64,000 bases of DNA from the NCBI RefSeq assembly GCF_036227565.1, contig NZ_CP109460.1:62001-126000 (forward strand). The letters are read 5' to 3'. This DNA is from Streptomyces sp. NBC_01454. Lineage in GTDB: Bacteria > Actinomycetota > Actinomycetes > Streptomycetales > Streptomycetaceae. The position numbers and the translations under genes are program-made. The notes beneath the pieces are model-generated. The model worked only from the letters and a program-made list of their open reading frames with translations. It ran no database searches and was not told the origin of the DNA. Shown here one piece after another: positions 45,471 through 54,155 of the stretch (positions are counted from its first letter, which is position 1; every line of letters starts with the position of its first letter).

Positions 45471-46622
45471 TCAGGCGAACGGACCGCCGTCCACAAAGGC
45501 GTGTGCGGCGAAACGCTTGCCCATCCGGCGGTACGCGGCGGCGGTGGGATGCAGGCCATCGGGCAGGTCGGCCACCTCGTCGGGCCCGAGCAGTTCGCGT
45601 CCGTCGAGATAGTGCAGATGGGGATCGTGCGCCCGCCGGGCCGCCACGATCCGGGCCAGCTCGGCACGCACCAAAGTCAGCGACAAAGCCCCACCGGTCA
45701 CGTCCGCCGGGTCACCCAGGGCTGTGATCTTCCCGTCCGCACCCATCGCGACCGGACCGGGACGCTCCTCGAACGTCGGACAGCTCACCGGGGAGATCAG
45801 CAGCAGCGGGGTCTCCGGGTGCCCCTCCCGGATCGTGTCGAGAAATCCGTGCACCGCCGGGCCGAACGACCGCTGCCGAAAGGCGGCCAGGCCCACGATG
45901 TTGATTCCCACCTTGAGGCTGATCAGGTCGGCCGGAAGATCGCGGATCGTCCGGGCGACATAGGGATCCAGCATCTCGTTGCCCGCCTGGCCGAGATTGA
46001 TCACCTCCGCTCCCCCGAGCGTTGCCGCCACCACCGGCCAGGTGCCGGTCGGGCCGTCGGCCTCCAGGCAGTGGCTGATGGAACTGCCGTAGTGCACCCA
46101 GCGGCGTCGCCCGTCCGGCAGCGGCGCCAACACCTCGCCGTCGGCCCGCAGGCCCACCAGTTCCGTGGGGGTCTGCTGCGGCAGCCACAGCTCGACCTGC
46201 TTCATGCCGGCCGGCAGCCCGCCGAACCGGACAGCCCCCGGTTTGCCCGGGATCAGTCGCTGCTCGGCCCCGGGGCCCGCCATCCGCAGCACGTTGCCCA
46301 GCGGCGCCTGCTGCCGCCCGAACGGCACGCCGTCCACCAGGAGTTCCATCACCCCGGTCGGGCGGGGTTGAGGTTCGGTGTCGAGCTGCCCCGTGGAGGT
46401 GAGTACGTCCAACTCCACCTCGCGCGCGTCGGTACGGAACACCAGCCGCACCCCCGAGGGCATCAGGGTCACCCCGTAGACCGAGGGATCCTGGTACTGC
46501 ACCTTGGTCCACGCCGGCAGCCGACGCGGCATCACCCCCGCCTCTGTGGTCTCCAGATCCAATGCACCCCGTAACTCCACTGGTCCGCCGACCAGCGGCA
46601 CCGCCTTCATTCCCACCGTCAC
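45471..46622 (-). CDS. SGNH/GDSL hydrolase with N-terminal beta-sandwich (SsfX3-like)
   Basis: The 383-residue protein starts at a GTG (46622) after AAGGAGCAGGAG. The first 160 residues are strand-rich (RLVFRTDAREVELDVL, MKQVELWLPQQTPTELVGL), like the carbohydrate-binding-type domain of SsfX3. The catalytic domain has the Ser block WVHYGSSISHC, an oxyanion Gly in INLGQAGNEMLD, LKVGINIVG in the GxND position, and the DGLHPTAAAY Asp-His pair. SsfX3 is an acyltransferase that decorates a tetracycline polyketide, so acyl transfer or ester hydrolysis of a glycoside is conceivable here. No signal peptide is present. Cluster membership is uncertain. Confidence 0.8.
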   Translation of the reverse strand: MTVGMKAVPLVGGPVELRGALDLETTEAGVMPRRLPAWTKVQYQDPSVYGVTLMPSGVRLVFRTDAREVELDVLTSTGQLDTEPQPRPTGVMELLVDGVPFGRQQAPLGNVLRMAGPGAEQRLIPGKPGAVRFGGLPAGMKQVELWLPQQTPTELVGLRADGEVLAPLPDGRRRWVHYGSSISHCLEADGPTGTWPVVAATLGGAEVINLGQAGNEMLDPYVARTIRDLPADLISLKVGINIVGLAAFRQRSFGPAVHGFLDTIREGHPETPLLLISPVSCPTFEERPGPVAMGADGKITALGDPADVTGGALSLTLVRAELARIVAARRAHDPHLHYLDGRELLGPDEVADLPDGLHPTAAAYRRMGKRFAAHAFVDGGPFA

Positions 46623-46796
46623 CGCTCCTGCTCCTTATGTCACCTGATAGGTCGTTCGGCATAGCCATGCCTGGCACCGGCACACCAACCGGTGGGGGAA
46701 CAACCACGACCAACGCCCCTTCGCAGCCGCCCCATGCGGTTGCAGTACTAGGCCGGTTCACCGGCGGTCGGCACACCCGCGCTTCCGGTCACGAGA

Positions 46797-47333
46797 TCAA
46801 GCGGGCGGCGTGACCGGGGACCGGACTCCGAACCACTGCTCGGCGCCGTAGGCCTCGAACCGCTCTGCCTCGATGAACCCCAGCTTCGCCGCGAGGCGCA
46901 TCGAGCGGATGTTGGCGCTCTGGGTCGCAAGCACCACTGGTTCGCCGGGAAGCGCGCCGGCGAACCAGTCGAGTGCCGCTGCGCACGCCTCGGCGGCGTA
47001 CCCACGTCCCCATGCCTGCGGCAGGAACAGGTAGCCGAACTCGACTCTCCCGGCAGCCTGACGCAGGTGCCCCGTTCCTCTGGTGAGCATGATCTGACCG
47101 ATCATCGCTCCGTCGAGATCGACCATGAAAAGGCCGGGGCGCCGCTCGGGTACTTCGGGCGTCGTGCGCTCGAGCTCGTCACGCGGCTGCGGGCCGCCGA
47201 GGTAGGCGCTCACCTCTGGCGAGGCCAGCAGGTCGATGACCGCCGCACGGTCCCGGGACTCGGACTCACGGAGCACGAGCCGCGCGGTCTTGATCGGGGC
47301 AGGTGGCCAGGCGATGGACCCTAATGCACTCAT
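46797..47333 (-). CDS. GNAT-family N-acetyltransferase
   Basis: The 178-residue protein begins at the ATG at 47333 (MSALGSIAWPPAPIKTARLVLR). It has the RimJ/RimL-type layout: TARLVLRESESRDRAAVIDLL, FGYLFLPQAWGRGYAAEACAAALDW (acetyl-CoA loop WGRGYA), and TQSANIRSMRLAAKLGFIEAERFE near the end. Acetyl acceptor unknown. It is on the same strand as the APS kinase gene but 180 bp beyond its stop, so it may be a separate unit. Confidence 0.85.
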   Translation of the reverse strand: MSALGSIAWPPAPIKTARLVLRESESRDRAAVIDLLASPEVSAYLGGPQPRDELERTTPEVPERRPGLFMVDLDGAMIGQIMLTRGTGHLRQAAGRVEFGYLFLPQAWGRGYAAEACAAALDWFAGALPGEPVVLATQSANIRSMRLAAKLGFIEAERFEAYGAEQWFGVRSPVTPPA

Positions 47334-47515
47334 GGCGGGGAACCTATCGCACGCCCGCCGACGAGCGCGCGCTCTCACCGCTCACGAACAAGGCCACGGC
47401 TCTCCCGTCATGCTTCCCGGAGGGGGAGGCAAGACATGGAGGCGGCACGGCATCGGTGGGCTTCGGGCTGCTGGCCCGCTCGCACGCGTCGACGGGGCGG
47501 AACGCGGAGCGACGG

Positions 47516-48127
47516 CTAAGGCCCTTGGCCGGCAAGGGGGTCAGGATCAGGTGCGTTCCCGTCGGCGGGGCCGGCGCAGCGGGACCGTACCACGCCTCTG
47601 TCCGCCAGCAGGGCGTACACGGCGGCCGCGGTTTGGGTGACCGACGTGTGGTGTGTGATCAGGCGCAGGTCGGGGTGGGCCGGTGGCTCGTATGCCTCGT
47701 CCGGCGGCGGCATGGGGACGGCGGAGCCGGTTTCTTGCCCGGCGGGGCGGCGCTTCGCGCAGACCGACTGCGGTGCGTCCAGGTGGATTTCCACGTACGG
47801 CGTGCCGGTCGCCTCGTGGCGCCGGCGGACGGCATCGCGGCCGGCCGCGCCGGAGTCGGTGGCGGACACCAGGGTGAGGAAGCCGTTGCGGGCCAGGACC
47901 TCGGCGGCGAGGCCGGTGCGCTCCGTATGCCGGTGGGGGTCGTCCCGGGTGGGTCCGGTGGGGAGCGTCGCGTGCCGGGGGTCGCCGTCGAGGATCTCCA
48001 CCCGGTGGCGCCGCGCGCGCAGGGCGCCGGCGAGGGCCTGCGCGACGGCGGTCTTGCCGGCGCCCGGCAGCCCGGTGAACCACACCGTGGCGCCGGCGCA
48101 TCCGCACCTGAGACCGTCGTTGGTCAT
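47516..48127 (-). CDS. cysC: Adenylylsulfate (APS) kinase, divergent
   Basis: The 203-residue protein has the P-loop VWFTGLPGAGKTAVA (19-26), the VEILDGDP motif for APS binding, and the family C-terminal block YVEIHLDAPQSVC ... DEAYEPPAHPDLRLITHH. These identify an APS kinase, which phosphorylates APS to the sulfate donor PAPS. The middle (PRHATLPTGPTRDDPHRHTERT) departs from the usual R-x-L...LGFS-x-x-DR sequence, so it is an unusual member. Its ATG lies one base after the sulfotransferase stop (TGACATG). The coupling to a sulfotransferase implies a dedicated PAPS supply for sulfation of a metabolite. Confidence 0.85.
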   Translation of the reverse strand: MTNDGLRCGCAGATVWFTGLPGAGKTAVAQALAGALRARRHRVEILDGDPRHATLPTGPTRDDPHRHTERTGLAAEVLARNGFLTLVSATDSGAAGRDAVRRRHEATGTPYVEIHLDAPQSVCAKRRPAGQETGSAVPMPPPDEAYEPPAHPDLRLITHHTSVTQTAAAVYALLADRGVVRSRCAGPADGNAPDPDPLAGQGP

Positions 48128-48128
48128 G

Positions 48129-49418
48129 TCAGCGCTTCTCCTGAGGTACGTCGAAGCGGTCGTAGTAGAAGGCGAAGCGTTCCCTGAGTTCGGCGACGTT
48201 CAGGGCGAAGTCCTCGGCGGCGTAGCGGTGACGGCCGCTGCGGTGCTTCTCAGCCGTGGCGTACTCGCGCATGGCCTTCTCGGTGACGTCGTCCAGTTCG
48301 CGGCCGGCCGCCTCGTACACCCGGATCACTTCGCGGATCGGATCCTCGACGAGCGGGCGGAAGAACACATCCACGACCTGGTGCTCGTGGCCGGCGCGGT
48401 CCCGCAACGCGGCGCGCAGCGACCGCTCGATCGTGTCGGCGGCGAACGCCCCGATCAGATGCGGATTCGGGTGGTCGAAGTAGGCCCTGGCGCCGTAGGC
48501 GACCATATTGCTGAAAGAGATGACCGAGGTCACCGGGTCCCGGTGGGTCTGCACCACCGTGGCATCCCCGAAGGCTCCGAACAGCGGCACCAGCATTTCG
48601 GCGTGGCCGGGGGACTTCAGGACCCAGCGGTCACCGGCCGGGCGGCTCCACTGGAGAAACTGCAGGATGCGCTTGAAATAGCGGTAGCCCTCGGTGTGGT
48701 CGGCGCTGGTGTACCACTGGGCGTACGTGGGGACCAGCCCGAGGTCCTCGTACATGGGCGAGCAATGGCCCAGCGAGAGCAGGAGGTTGTCCTCTTCGGC
48801 CTCGTCGTGCACCAACTCGTGCATCGCGGACTGTTCGGGCAGGATCCGGTTGCTCATCCCGACCTCGACCCGGCTGGCCTTGATCCGGGGGTCGGGGTCC
48901 TTGCGGGGCGCAGTCAGATCACCGTCGGGCAGGGGATGCGTCGATTCCCACAGCGGAAGGGAGCGGGAGCGCGGGTCCCGGGCGATGAGCCGTTGCAGAA
49001 AGGTGGTGCCGGTGCGCGGTGCGCCGGTGATGAAGAGCGGTTCGGGTACCGGGGTGTCGAAGATCTCCGGGCGCCGTGCGGCCAGTTCCGCCAGTCGGAG
49101 CCGGGTCGACAGGTTTTTGACCAGCTGGCTGTGGAGCATGAACCGGCCGTTCGCGCTCAGCTGGACTTCGGTGTTGAGCGAGTGGCACAGCAGGGCCAGC
49201 GGCTCCTCAAAGGCGCCCTCCGAGGCCGCGGCCGGCACCTTGGTCCTGAGGGCCGCCTTGCGCTTGAGTGCCTCGGGCTCCAGCGGCCACAGCCGCTGCG
49301 CCAGCGGCCCGAGCAGCCCGTTCATCGCCCTGAGCGGCCACGGCAGGCGCGGGTGTGCCAGGAAGATGCCACGTGAGGTGAGCTCTTGGCGTTGCGGAAG
49401 CGGCACGTGGGTCAGCAT
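48129..49418 (-). CDS. Sulfotransferase family protein
   Basis: The start is placed at the ATG at 49418 because GGAG lies six bases upstream; the protein then has 429 residues. The 5'-phosphosulfate loop is FITGAPRTGTTFLQRLI (about 129-145), and the 3'-phosphate-binding strand-helix is VVQTHRDPVTSVISFSNM. RWVLKSPGHAEMLVPLFGAF also belongs to the Sulfotransfer_3 family. This group sulfates hydroxyl groups of metabolites or lipids with PAPS, which the coupled APS kinase would provide. A weak LuxR-type box (CTAGGAGTTCTTCTGG, 49500-49515) lies upstream. The probable target is the polyketide or its sugar (inference). Confidence 0.88.
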   Translation of the reverse strand: MLTHVPLPQRQELTSRGIFLAHPRLPWPLRAMNGLLGPLAQRLWPLEPEALKRKAALRTKVPAAASEGAFEEPLALLCHSLNTEVQLSANGRFMLHSQLVKNLSTRLRLAELAARRPEIFDTPVPEPLFITGAPRTGTTFLQRLIARDPRSRSLPLWESTHPLPDGDLTAPRKDPDPRIKASRVEVGMSNRILPEQSAMHELVHDEAEEDNLLLSLGHCSPMYEDLGLVPTYAQWYTSADHTEGYRYFKRILQFLQWSRPAGDRWVLKSPGHAEMLVPLFGAFGDATVVQTHRDPVTSVISFSNMVAYGARAYFDHPNPHLIGAFAADTIERSLRAALRDRAGHEHQVVDVFFRPLVEDPIREVIRVYEAAGRELDDVTEKAMREYATAEKHRSGRHRYAAEDFALNVAELRERFAFYYDRFDVPQEKR

Positions 49419-49671
49419 CAACTTCTCCCATGACGGTGAACCGATCGCCGCTATTCTGGTCACGCGCTGTGCACACCCGGCAAGTGTGTTCAGGAATGAC
49501 TAGGAGTTCTTCTGGGCTTCTCGAATTCGCCGCACAGGGAAGCCCGGGTACCGGTCGCAGACCCCTGAAAGCCCAGCGAAAGGGCGTGACAGCGCCATAC
49601 CCAGGAAGCCGGTCACACGCCGTTCTGCTGCGTGATCGCCCACCTGGGTTTGAATTTCCGGTCGGCTCTTG

Positions 49672-50409
49672 TCAGGCCGTCCCGTCGCCCTTCATGTCCG
49701 CCGAGGGCCGGGATCCGGCCGACCGCCTCCCCCGCCCCCGTCCGGGAAAGAGCAACTGGAACACACCGGCCTTGTACAGGATGATGTGTGTGATCACCTG
49801 GAGCACGATGTAGGTCACGAAATACAGCGCTCCGTCGAGCGCCGGCACCGTATCGACGGAAAGGGTGTATGCCATGATCACGCGAAGCGCCGCGTCGACG
49901 AGCAGCCCGCACCCCCACAGCACGGTCAGGCCGCGCCAGACCCGGCGGAATTGCGGATCGGTGTGCCAAAGCCCTTCCAGGGTCTCCGACTTGCCCGGGA
50001 GCAGCGTCTTCATCGCCCGGTAGGTGAACGGACGAGAGGCGAACAGCGACCCGAGGATCCACAGCGCGATCAGCCCGGTGAACCAGCCGCCTCTGGCCAG
50101 GGTCATGCGGGGGCTGCCGGAGATGAGGGAGCCGATGCCGGCGAGCACGAGGATGACGATGACGAAGAGTCCGACGCTGTCGACCTTGCGCTGTTTGACG
50201 ATGGAGTACCCGGTGTTGAGTGCCGGCGCGGCGGCGCTGATCAGCAGGGACACCAGTTCGCTGAAGCCGGCACTGCGCAGCACGTAGTAGAGCCCCACGG
50301 GAAGGACGACATCGCAGAGCAGGGTCACCGCGAACTGGCGGCGGACTGCGGTCTGCTCACGTTGGTTGCTGTCTTGTGCCAACTCGGTCTCGTCACGCAG
50401 TGCAGCCAT
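49672..50409 (-). CDS. VC0807-family integral membrane protein
   Basis: The 245-residue protein starts at the ATG at 50409 behind AAGGAG. About six hydrophobic segments are visible, among them FAVTLLCDVVLPVGLYYVLR (about 25-45), LVSLLISAAAPALNTGYS, VGLFVIVILVLAGIGSLI, WFTGLIALWILGSLF and YFVTYIVLQVITHIILYKAG. The VC0807 pattern RPFTYRA...FRRVWRGLTVLWGCGLL is present. Family function is unknown; related genes are scattered in actinobacterial secondary-metabolite regions and elsewhere. It is divergent from the sugar C-methyltransferase gene. Confidence 0.72.
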   Translation of the reverse strand: MAALRDETELAQDSNQREQTAVRRQFAVTLLCDVVLPVGLYYVLRSAGFSELVSLLISAAAPALNTGYSIVKQRKVDSVGLFVIVILVLAGIGSLISGSPRMTLARGGWFTGLIALWILGSLFASRPFTYRAMKTLLPGKSETLEGLWHTDPQFRRVWRGLTVLWGCGLLVDAALRVIMAYTLSVDTVPALDGALYFVTYIVLQVITHIILYKAGVFQLLFPGRGRGRRSAGSRPSADMKGDGTA

Positions 50410-50819
50410 TGCTGCTCCTTGACTCGTCTGTTGCCGCTCGTCCGTACGGGATCGGACCACTCTGCGAAAGAGTGCGTCACCCGAGCTCCCTCAGCCCTGA
50501 TACCCAGATACCCACGGTGAGTTGCATAGCCAAGCAAAAAATAGCATACACAAGCAGGTGCGGCGACCCCTTGCCGCGGTGGTGCGGTAGCGCGGACCGG
50601 CTCCGGGGGGCAGAGCTTGCCACCGGCCCGTCAGGTAAGTGACTCCGGCGTACGGGTTCTGGAGCATTTTCCAGAATCCGCTCCGGAATCACGAGGACTC
50701 AAGCCTTCGGCATTAGGGTCACCGGCAGTTACCTGGCGGGGCTCGCCGCGCCTGGCGTGGGATCACGACGCCGGTTCCGATCCGGTCCAGCCGATGATGG
50801 AACGCGACCTGGAGAATCC
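50410..50819. other. Divergent promoter region, VC0807 / sugar methyltransferase
   Basis: The 410-bp region has an unusually A/T-rich patch (50521-50555, including AGCAAAAAATAGCATACA) that may hold promoter elements for the leftward gene. The LuxR-type palindrome at 50657-50676 serves the rightward gene. No coding frame stands out. Confidence 0.5.
50657..50676 (+). promoter_or_regulatory. Palindrome TTCTGGA-N6-TCCAGAA, likely PAS-LuxR box
   Basis: The perfect 7-bp arms enclose CTGGAGCATTTTCCAG (50659-50674), 12 of 16 with CTVGGGAWWTCCCBAG. It ends 146 nt before the ATG of the sugar C-methyltransferase, close to the 149-150 nt seen for four other boxes. Confidence 0.55.
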
Positions 50820-52052
50820 ATGATCACCGAAGACTGCCGTATCTGCGGCAACCGCAACCTGCTGCCGGTCCTCGACCTGGGCCCGCAGGCTCTCACCGGC
50901 GTCTTTCCCCGCACCCGGGACGAGGACGTCCCGACGGTCCCCCTGGAGTTGCTCAAGTGCTCACCGGACGGCTGCGGCCTCGTCCAGCTCCGCCACACCG
51001 CTGACTTCGGGCTGATGTACGGGGACCATTACGGCTACCGCTCCGGGATACGCCCGTTCATGGTCCAGCATCTCCACGGCAAGGTCGCGGCGATCACCGA
51101 CCTGGTCGACCTCGGCCCCGACGACCTGGTCGTGGACATCGGCAGCAACGACTCGACGCTGCTGCGCGGCTACCCGACGCCCGGCCCGACGCTGGTCGGT
51201 ATCGACCCGACCGGGCCGAAGTTCCGTGAGCACTACCCGCCGGATGCCGAGCTGATCCCCGACTTCTTCTCCCGTGAGCAGTTCACCGACCGGTTCGGCT
51301 CGCGCCGCGCCAAGGTGGTCACCTCCATCGCGATGTTCTACGACCTGCCGCGGCCGATGGCGTTCATGCAGGACGTCTACGACGTCCTCGACGACGACGG
51401 CATCTGGGTGATGGAGCAGAGCTACCTGCCGGCGATGATCGAGGGCACCGCCTACGACGTGGTGTGCCACGAGCACCTGGAGTACTACGCGCTGAGCCAG
51501 ATCGAGTGGATGGCCGAGCGCGTCGGGTTCACGGTCCTCAAGGCCGAACTCACCAAGATCTACGGCGGCAGCCTCTGTGTGACGCTCGCCAAGCGGCCCG
51601 GCCGCTACCCCGTGGACGAGGCCGCGCTGGCTGCCATCCGCGCCAGGGAATCCGCGCTCGGGCTGGACACCATGGCCCCGTTCGAGGCGTTCGGCAAGCG
51701 CGTCCATGACTATCGCGACCGCCTTCGTGACTTCCTCGACGAGTCGCGCAAGGCAGGCAAGGTGACCCTCGGGTACGGCGCATCGACCAAGGGCAATGTC
51801 ATCCTGCAGTTCTGCGGGCTCACCGAGGACGACCTGCCGTGCATCGGCGAGCCCAACGCGGAGAAGTCCGGCTGTTTCACCCCCGGCACGAAGATCCCCA
51901 TCGTTTCCGAGGAGGAAGCCAAGTCCCGGCGGCCCGACCAGCTGCTGGTGCTTCCCTGGATCTACCGGGAGGGCTTCCTCGAGCGGGAGAGCGCCTTCAT
52001 GGCCGGCGGCGGCAAGCTGATCTTCCCGCTGCCCGAACTCTCCGTCGTCTGA
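50820..52052 (+). CDS. NDP-hexose 3-C-methyltransferase (TylC3 type)
   Basis: The 410-residue protein starts at the ATG at 50820 after GGAG. It has the three-part layout of sugar C-methyltransferases. The N-terminal zinc-binding region has Cys6 and Cys9 (DCRICGNRN) plus the pair in LLKCSPDGCGLVQL. The SAM domain has LVVDIGSNDSTLLRGY. The family active-site region is VCHEHLEYYALSQIEWMAE, followed by GGSLCVTLAKRPG. The C-terminal domain carries TLGYGASTKGNVILQFCGL. Enzymes of this type methylate C-3 of NDP-4-keto-2,6-dideoxyhexoses, as in mycarose. The sugar epimerase and ketoreductase genes follow downstream after a promoter region. Confidence 0.9.
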   Translation: MITEDCRICGNRNLLPVLDLGPQALTGVFPRTRDEDVPTVPLELLKCSPDGCGLVQLRHTADFGLMYGDHYGYRSGIRPFMVQHLHGKVAAITDLVDLGPDDLVVDIGSNDSTLLRGYPTPGPTLVGIDPTGPKFREHYPPDAELIPDFFSREQFTDRFGSRRAKVVTSIAMFYDLPRPMAFMQDVYDVLDDDGIWVMEQSYLPAMIEGTAYDVVCHEHLEYYALSQIEWMAERVGFTVLKAELTKIYGGSLCVTLAKRPGRYPVDEAALAAIRARESALGLDTMAPFEAFGKRVHDYRDRLRDFLDESRKAGKVTLGYGASTKGNVILQFCGLTEDDLPCIGEPNAEKSGCFTPGTKIPIVSEEEAKSRRPDQLLVLPWIYREGFLERESAFMAGGGKLIFPLPELSVV

Positions 52053-52091
52053 CCGTGCCGCTCCGCCCGGCAGGGGCGTCCGGATCCGGCA

Positions 52092-52126
52092 CTAGGGAAT
52101 CTTCCACATGGGCCCCGCCCATACTG
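52092..52126 (+). promoter_or_regulatory. PAS-LuxR box and -10 element of the sugar operon
   Basis: CTAGGGAATCTTCCAC (52092-52107) has a perfect left half and 12 of 16 overall. Exactly 12 nt later is CATACTG (52120-52126), the same heptamer at the same spacing as in the PKS promoter at 56173-56207. Both point rightwards. Confidence 0.65.
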
Positions 52127-52255
52127 AGAGATCCACAGCCGGGTCCGGCCCGTCCCTCCGACCGGAAGACACGGACCGTGCGCGGTGCCGCATTGAGCCG
52201 CACCCGCCTGCCCACGGCACAAACCTGAATCCTAACGTGGTGGGAGCGCGAAAAC

Positions 52256-52351
52256 GTGAGTGACATGAGGCGCAGCACCGAACCGATCCGGCCGCGGCGG
52301 CCCCTAGCGTGCCCCGCGGCGTCGTCCGCACACGACGCGACGGGCCGGTGA
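52256..52351 (+). pseudogene. Vestigial PKS-type start upstream of the sugar operon
   Basis: GTGAGTGAC at 52256 repeats the first three codons of the PKS gene at 56337, and both lie 136 nt after the CATACTG element and 149 nt after the LuxR-type box. The frame encodes VSDMRRSTEPIRPRR..., similar to the PKS N-terminus [13 protein letters not shown], then ends after 31 residues. It looks like the leftover 5' end of a PKS gene whose promoter now drives the sugar genes. It could also be a leader peptide. Confidence 0.45.
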
Positions 52352-52357
52352 TCCGGG

Positions 52358-52984
52358 ATGCGTACCCGAGAGCTCGCTGTCGCCGGCGGATTCGAGTTCA
52401 CGCCTGAGATCCATGAGGACCACCGCGGGCTGTTCGTCTCGCCGTTGCAGGACGAGGCGTTCGTCGCGGCGGTCGGCCACCGGTTCCCCGTGGCACAGAC
52501 CAACCACAGCAGGTCGGCCAAAGGTGTGCTGCGCGGGCTCCACTTCACCGCCACTCCCCCGGGCCAGGTCAAGTACGTCCACTGCGCACGGGGGCGGGCA
52601 CTGGACGCCGTCGTCGACGTCCGGGTGGGGTCACCCACCTTCGGCCAGTGGGACCTCGTCCAGATGGACTCGGAGTCCTTCCGGGCCGTGTACATCCCCG
52701 ACGGGCTCGCCCACGCCTTCATGGCGCTGGAGGACGACACGGTCATGTCGTATCTCGTCAGCAGTGCCTACCGGGCGGAGCTGGAGCATGCGATCGATCC
52801 GTTTGACCCCGCGATCGGACTGCCCTGGCCGACCGACATGAAGACACTCCTCTCCGCGCGGGACTCCGTGGCGCCCAGTCTGGCCGAGGCCGAGGCCAAG
52901 GGGATGCTCCCGAAGTACGCCGACTGCCTGCCGGCCGTGCCGACGGTGTACCCCGACCGGTCGGGGGTCCGCGACCGTGACTGA
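52358..52984 (+). CDS. dTDP-4-keto-6-deoxyhexose 3,5-epimerase family (RmlC/TylK type)
   Basis: The 208-residue protein is a cupin epimerase. It has the opening EFTPEIHEDHRGLFVSP, the active-site segments HSRSAKGVLRGLHF (catalytic His in LRGLHF), KYVHCARGRALDAVVDVRVGSPTFG, and VYIPDGLAHAFMALEDD. The Tyr/His arrangement fits sugar 5- or 3,5-epimerases such as TylK and EvaD, which turn a D- into an L-hexose. No strong ribosome site precedes the ATG. The end overlaps the ketoreductase start by 8 bp, so the two are co-translated. Confidence 0.9.
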   Translation: MRTRELAVAGGFEFTPEIHEDHRGLFVSPLQDEAFVAAVGHRFPVAQTNHSRSAKGVLRGLHFTATPPGQVKYVHCARGRALDAVVDVRVGSPTFGQWDLVQMDSESFRAVYIPDGLAHAFMALEDDTVMSYLVSSAYRAELEHAIDPFDPAIGLPWPTDMKTLLSARDSVAPSLAEAEAKGMLPKYADCLPAVPTVYPDRSGVRDRD

Positions 52985-53957
52985 CGGGGCAACCGCCGTG
53001 GCACCGTTGATGCCGTCCCCTCGCCCGCTCCGTGTCGCGGTGCTGGGAGCCACCGGGTGTGTGGGCCGGCACGTCTGTACCGCCTTCGCGGCCGAGGGGA
53101 ATGAAGTCGTCGCGATCGCCCGCCGGTATGCACCGCGCATCGCCGCCCACCGGTTCCAGCCCCTCGATGTCGCAGGCAGCGCGAGCGAAGAGCTCGCCCG
53201 GGTGCTGGCCGATGAGCACATCGACGTCGTGGTGAATGCCACCCTCGGCTGGGGAGACGAACTGCACTACACCAACGTGCAGTTGGTGGAACGACTCATC
53301 GGCGCGCTGGCGATGATGCAGACCCCTGTCCGACTGGTCCACCTCGGCACCATCCACGAGTACGGCCAAGTGCCCTCCGGCACGTCGATCCACGAGGACA
53401 CCCCGCCGGCTCCGACCAATCCCTACGGCAAGGCGAAGCTCACCGCCTCGCGGATGGTCCTCGAGGCCGTGCGGAACGGCGCACTCAACGGCGTGGTGTT
53501 GAGGGTGGCGAACACCCTGGGGCCGTACCCCGCACTGGAGAGCTTCTTCGGTTCCCTGGCGGTCAGACTCCGGGGGACCGACGCGGCCACGGGCATCGAA
53601 TTGACCATCGCCGATGCCCAGCGTGACTACGTGGACGTCCGGGACGCCGTGGACGCCGTGCTCAAAGCGGCCCGGATCACCCGCGCCGATCCGCTGGTCA
53701 ACATCGGCTGCGGCCAGGCGATGAACGTACGGAAGCTGGTGACCGAGCTCGTCGCGGCGGCCGGGCTGCCGGCGGAGACGATCCGGGAGCAGCCGGGTGA
53801 GGTACACGGCAGGGGTGGCGACTGGGTCCAGGTCGACATCTCCCGCGCCGCACGCCTCCTCGGCTGGCAGCCCCGGTTCACCATCCGGGAATCGATGCGG
53901 GCCATGTGGGACACCGTCCACGCGGACCAGTCGCTCCCGGCCCGGAACGGCAACTGA
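52977..53957 (+). CDS. NDP-hexose 4-ketoreductase (extended SDR, TylC2 type)
   Basis: The 326-residue protein starts at a GTG (52977) inside the end of the epimerase gene. It has an N-terminal Rossmann motif VAVLGATGCVGRHVCTAF, the catalytic Tyr-x-x-x-Lys in NPYGKAKLTASRM, and an upstream LVHLGTIHEYG strand with Thr at the Ser/Thr position. The NIGCGQAMNVRKLVTELV and GWQPRFTIRESMRAMW segments are typical of NDP-sugar epimerase/reductases. TylC2/EryBIV-type members reduce the 4-keto group as the last step to the finished deoxysugar. Confidence 0.85.
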   Translation: MTDGATAVAPLMPSPRPLRVAVLGATGCVGRHVCTAFAAEGNEVVAIARRYAPRIAAHRFQPLDVAGSASEELARVLADEHIDVVVNATLGWGDELHYTNVQLVERLIGALAMMQTPVRLVHLGTIHEYGQVPSGTSIHEDTPPAPTNPYGKAKLTASRMVLEAVRNGALNGVVLRVANTLGPYPALESFFGSLAVRLRGTDAATGIELTIADAQRDYVDVRDAVDAVLKAARITRADPLVNIGCGQAMNVRKLVTELVAAAGLPAETIREQPGEVHGRGGDWVQVDISRAARLLGWQPRFTIRESMRAMWDTVHADQSLPARNGN

Positions 53958-54105
53958 ACCCGACGCCCGCACCACTCCCCATGACCCCGGCACGAAACCG
54001 GCCGCAGCCGGCGTACCACCGGCCGGGGCAGCGGCGGGTGGGCCCTGTCGTACGTCGCGCGGGCAGGATCCCGGCATACGAGCACGCTCCACAACGGCCC
54101 AAACG

Positions 54106-54121
54106 CTGGGGATTTGCCCGT
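54106..54121 (+). promoter_or_regulatory. Candidate PAS-LuxR box upstream of the ABC exporter
   Basis: CTGGGGATTTGCCCGT matches CTVGGGAWWTCCCBAG at 13 of 16 positions; the left half is perfect. It ends 130 nt before the ATG of the ATPase gene. No clear -10 element follows at the spacing seen elsewhere. Confidence 0.5.
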
Positions 54122-54155
54122 AGTTCGTCCGCACAGCGACTGGACCTCGAACTAA

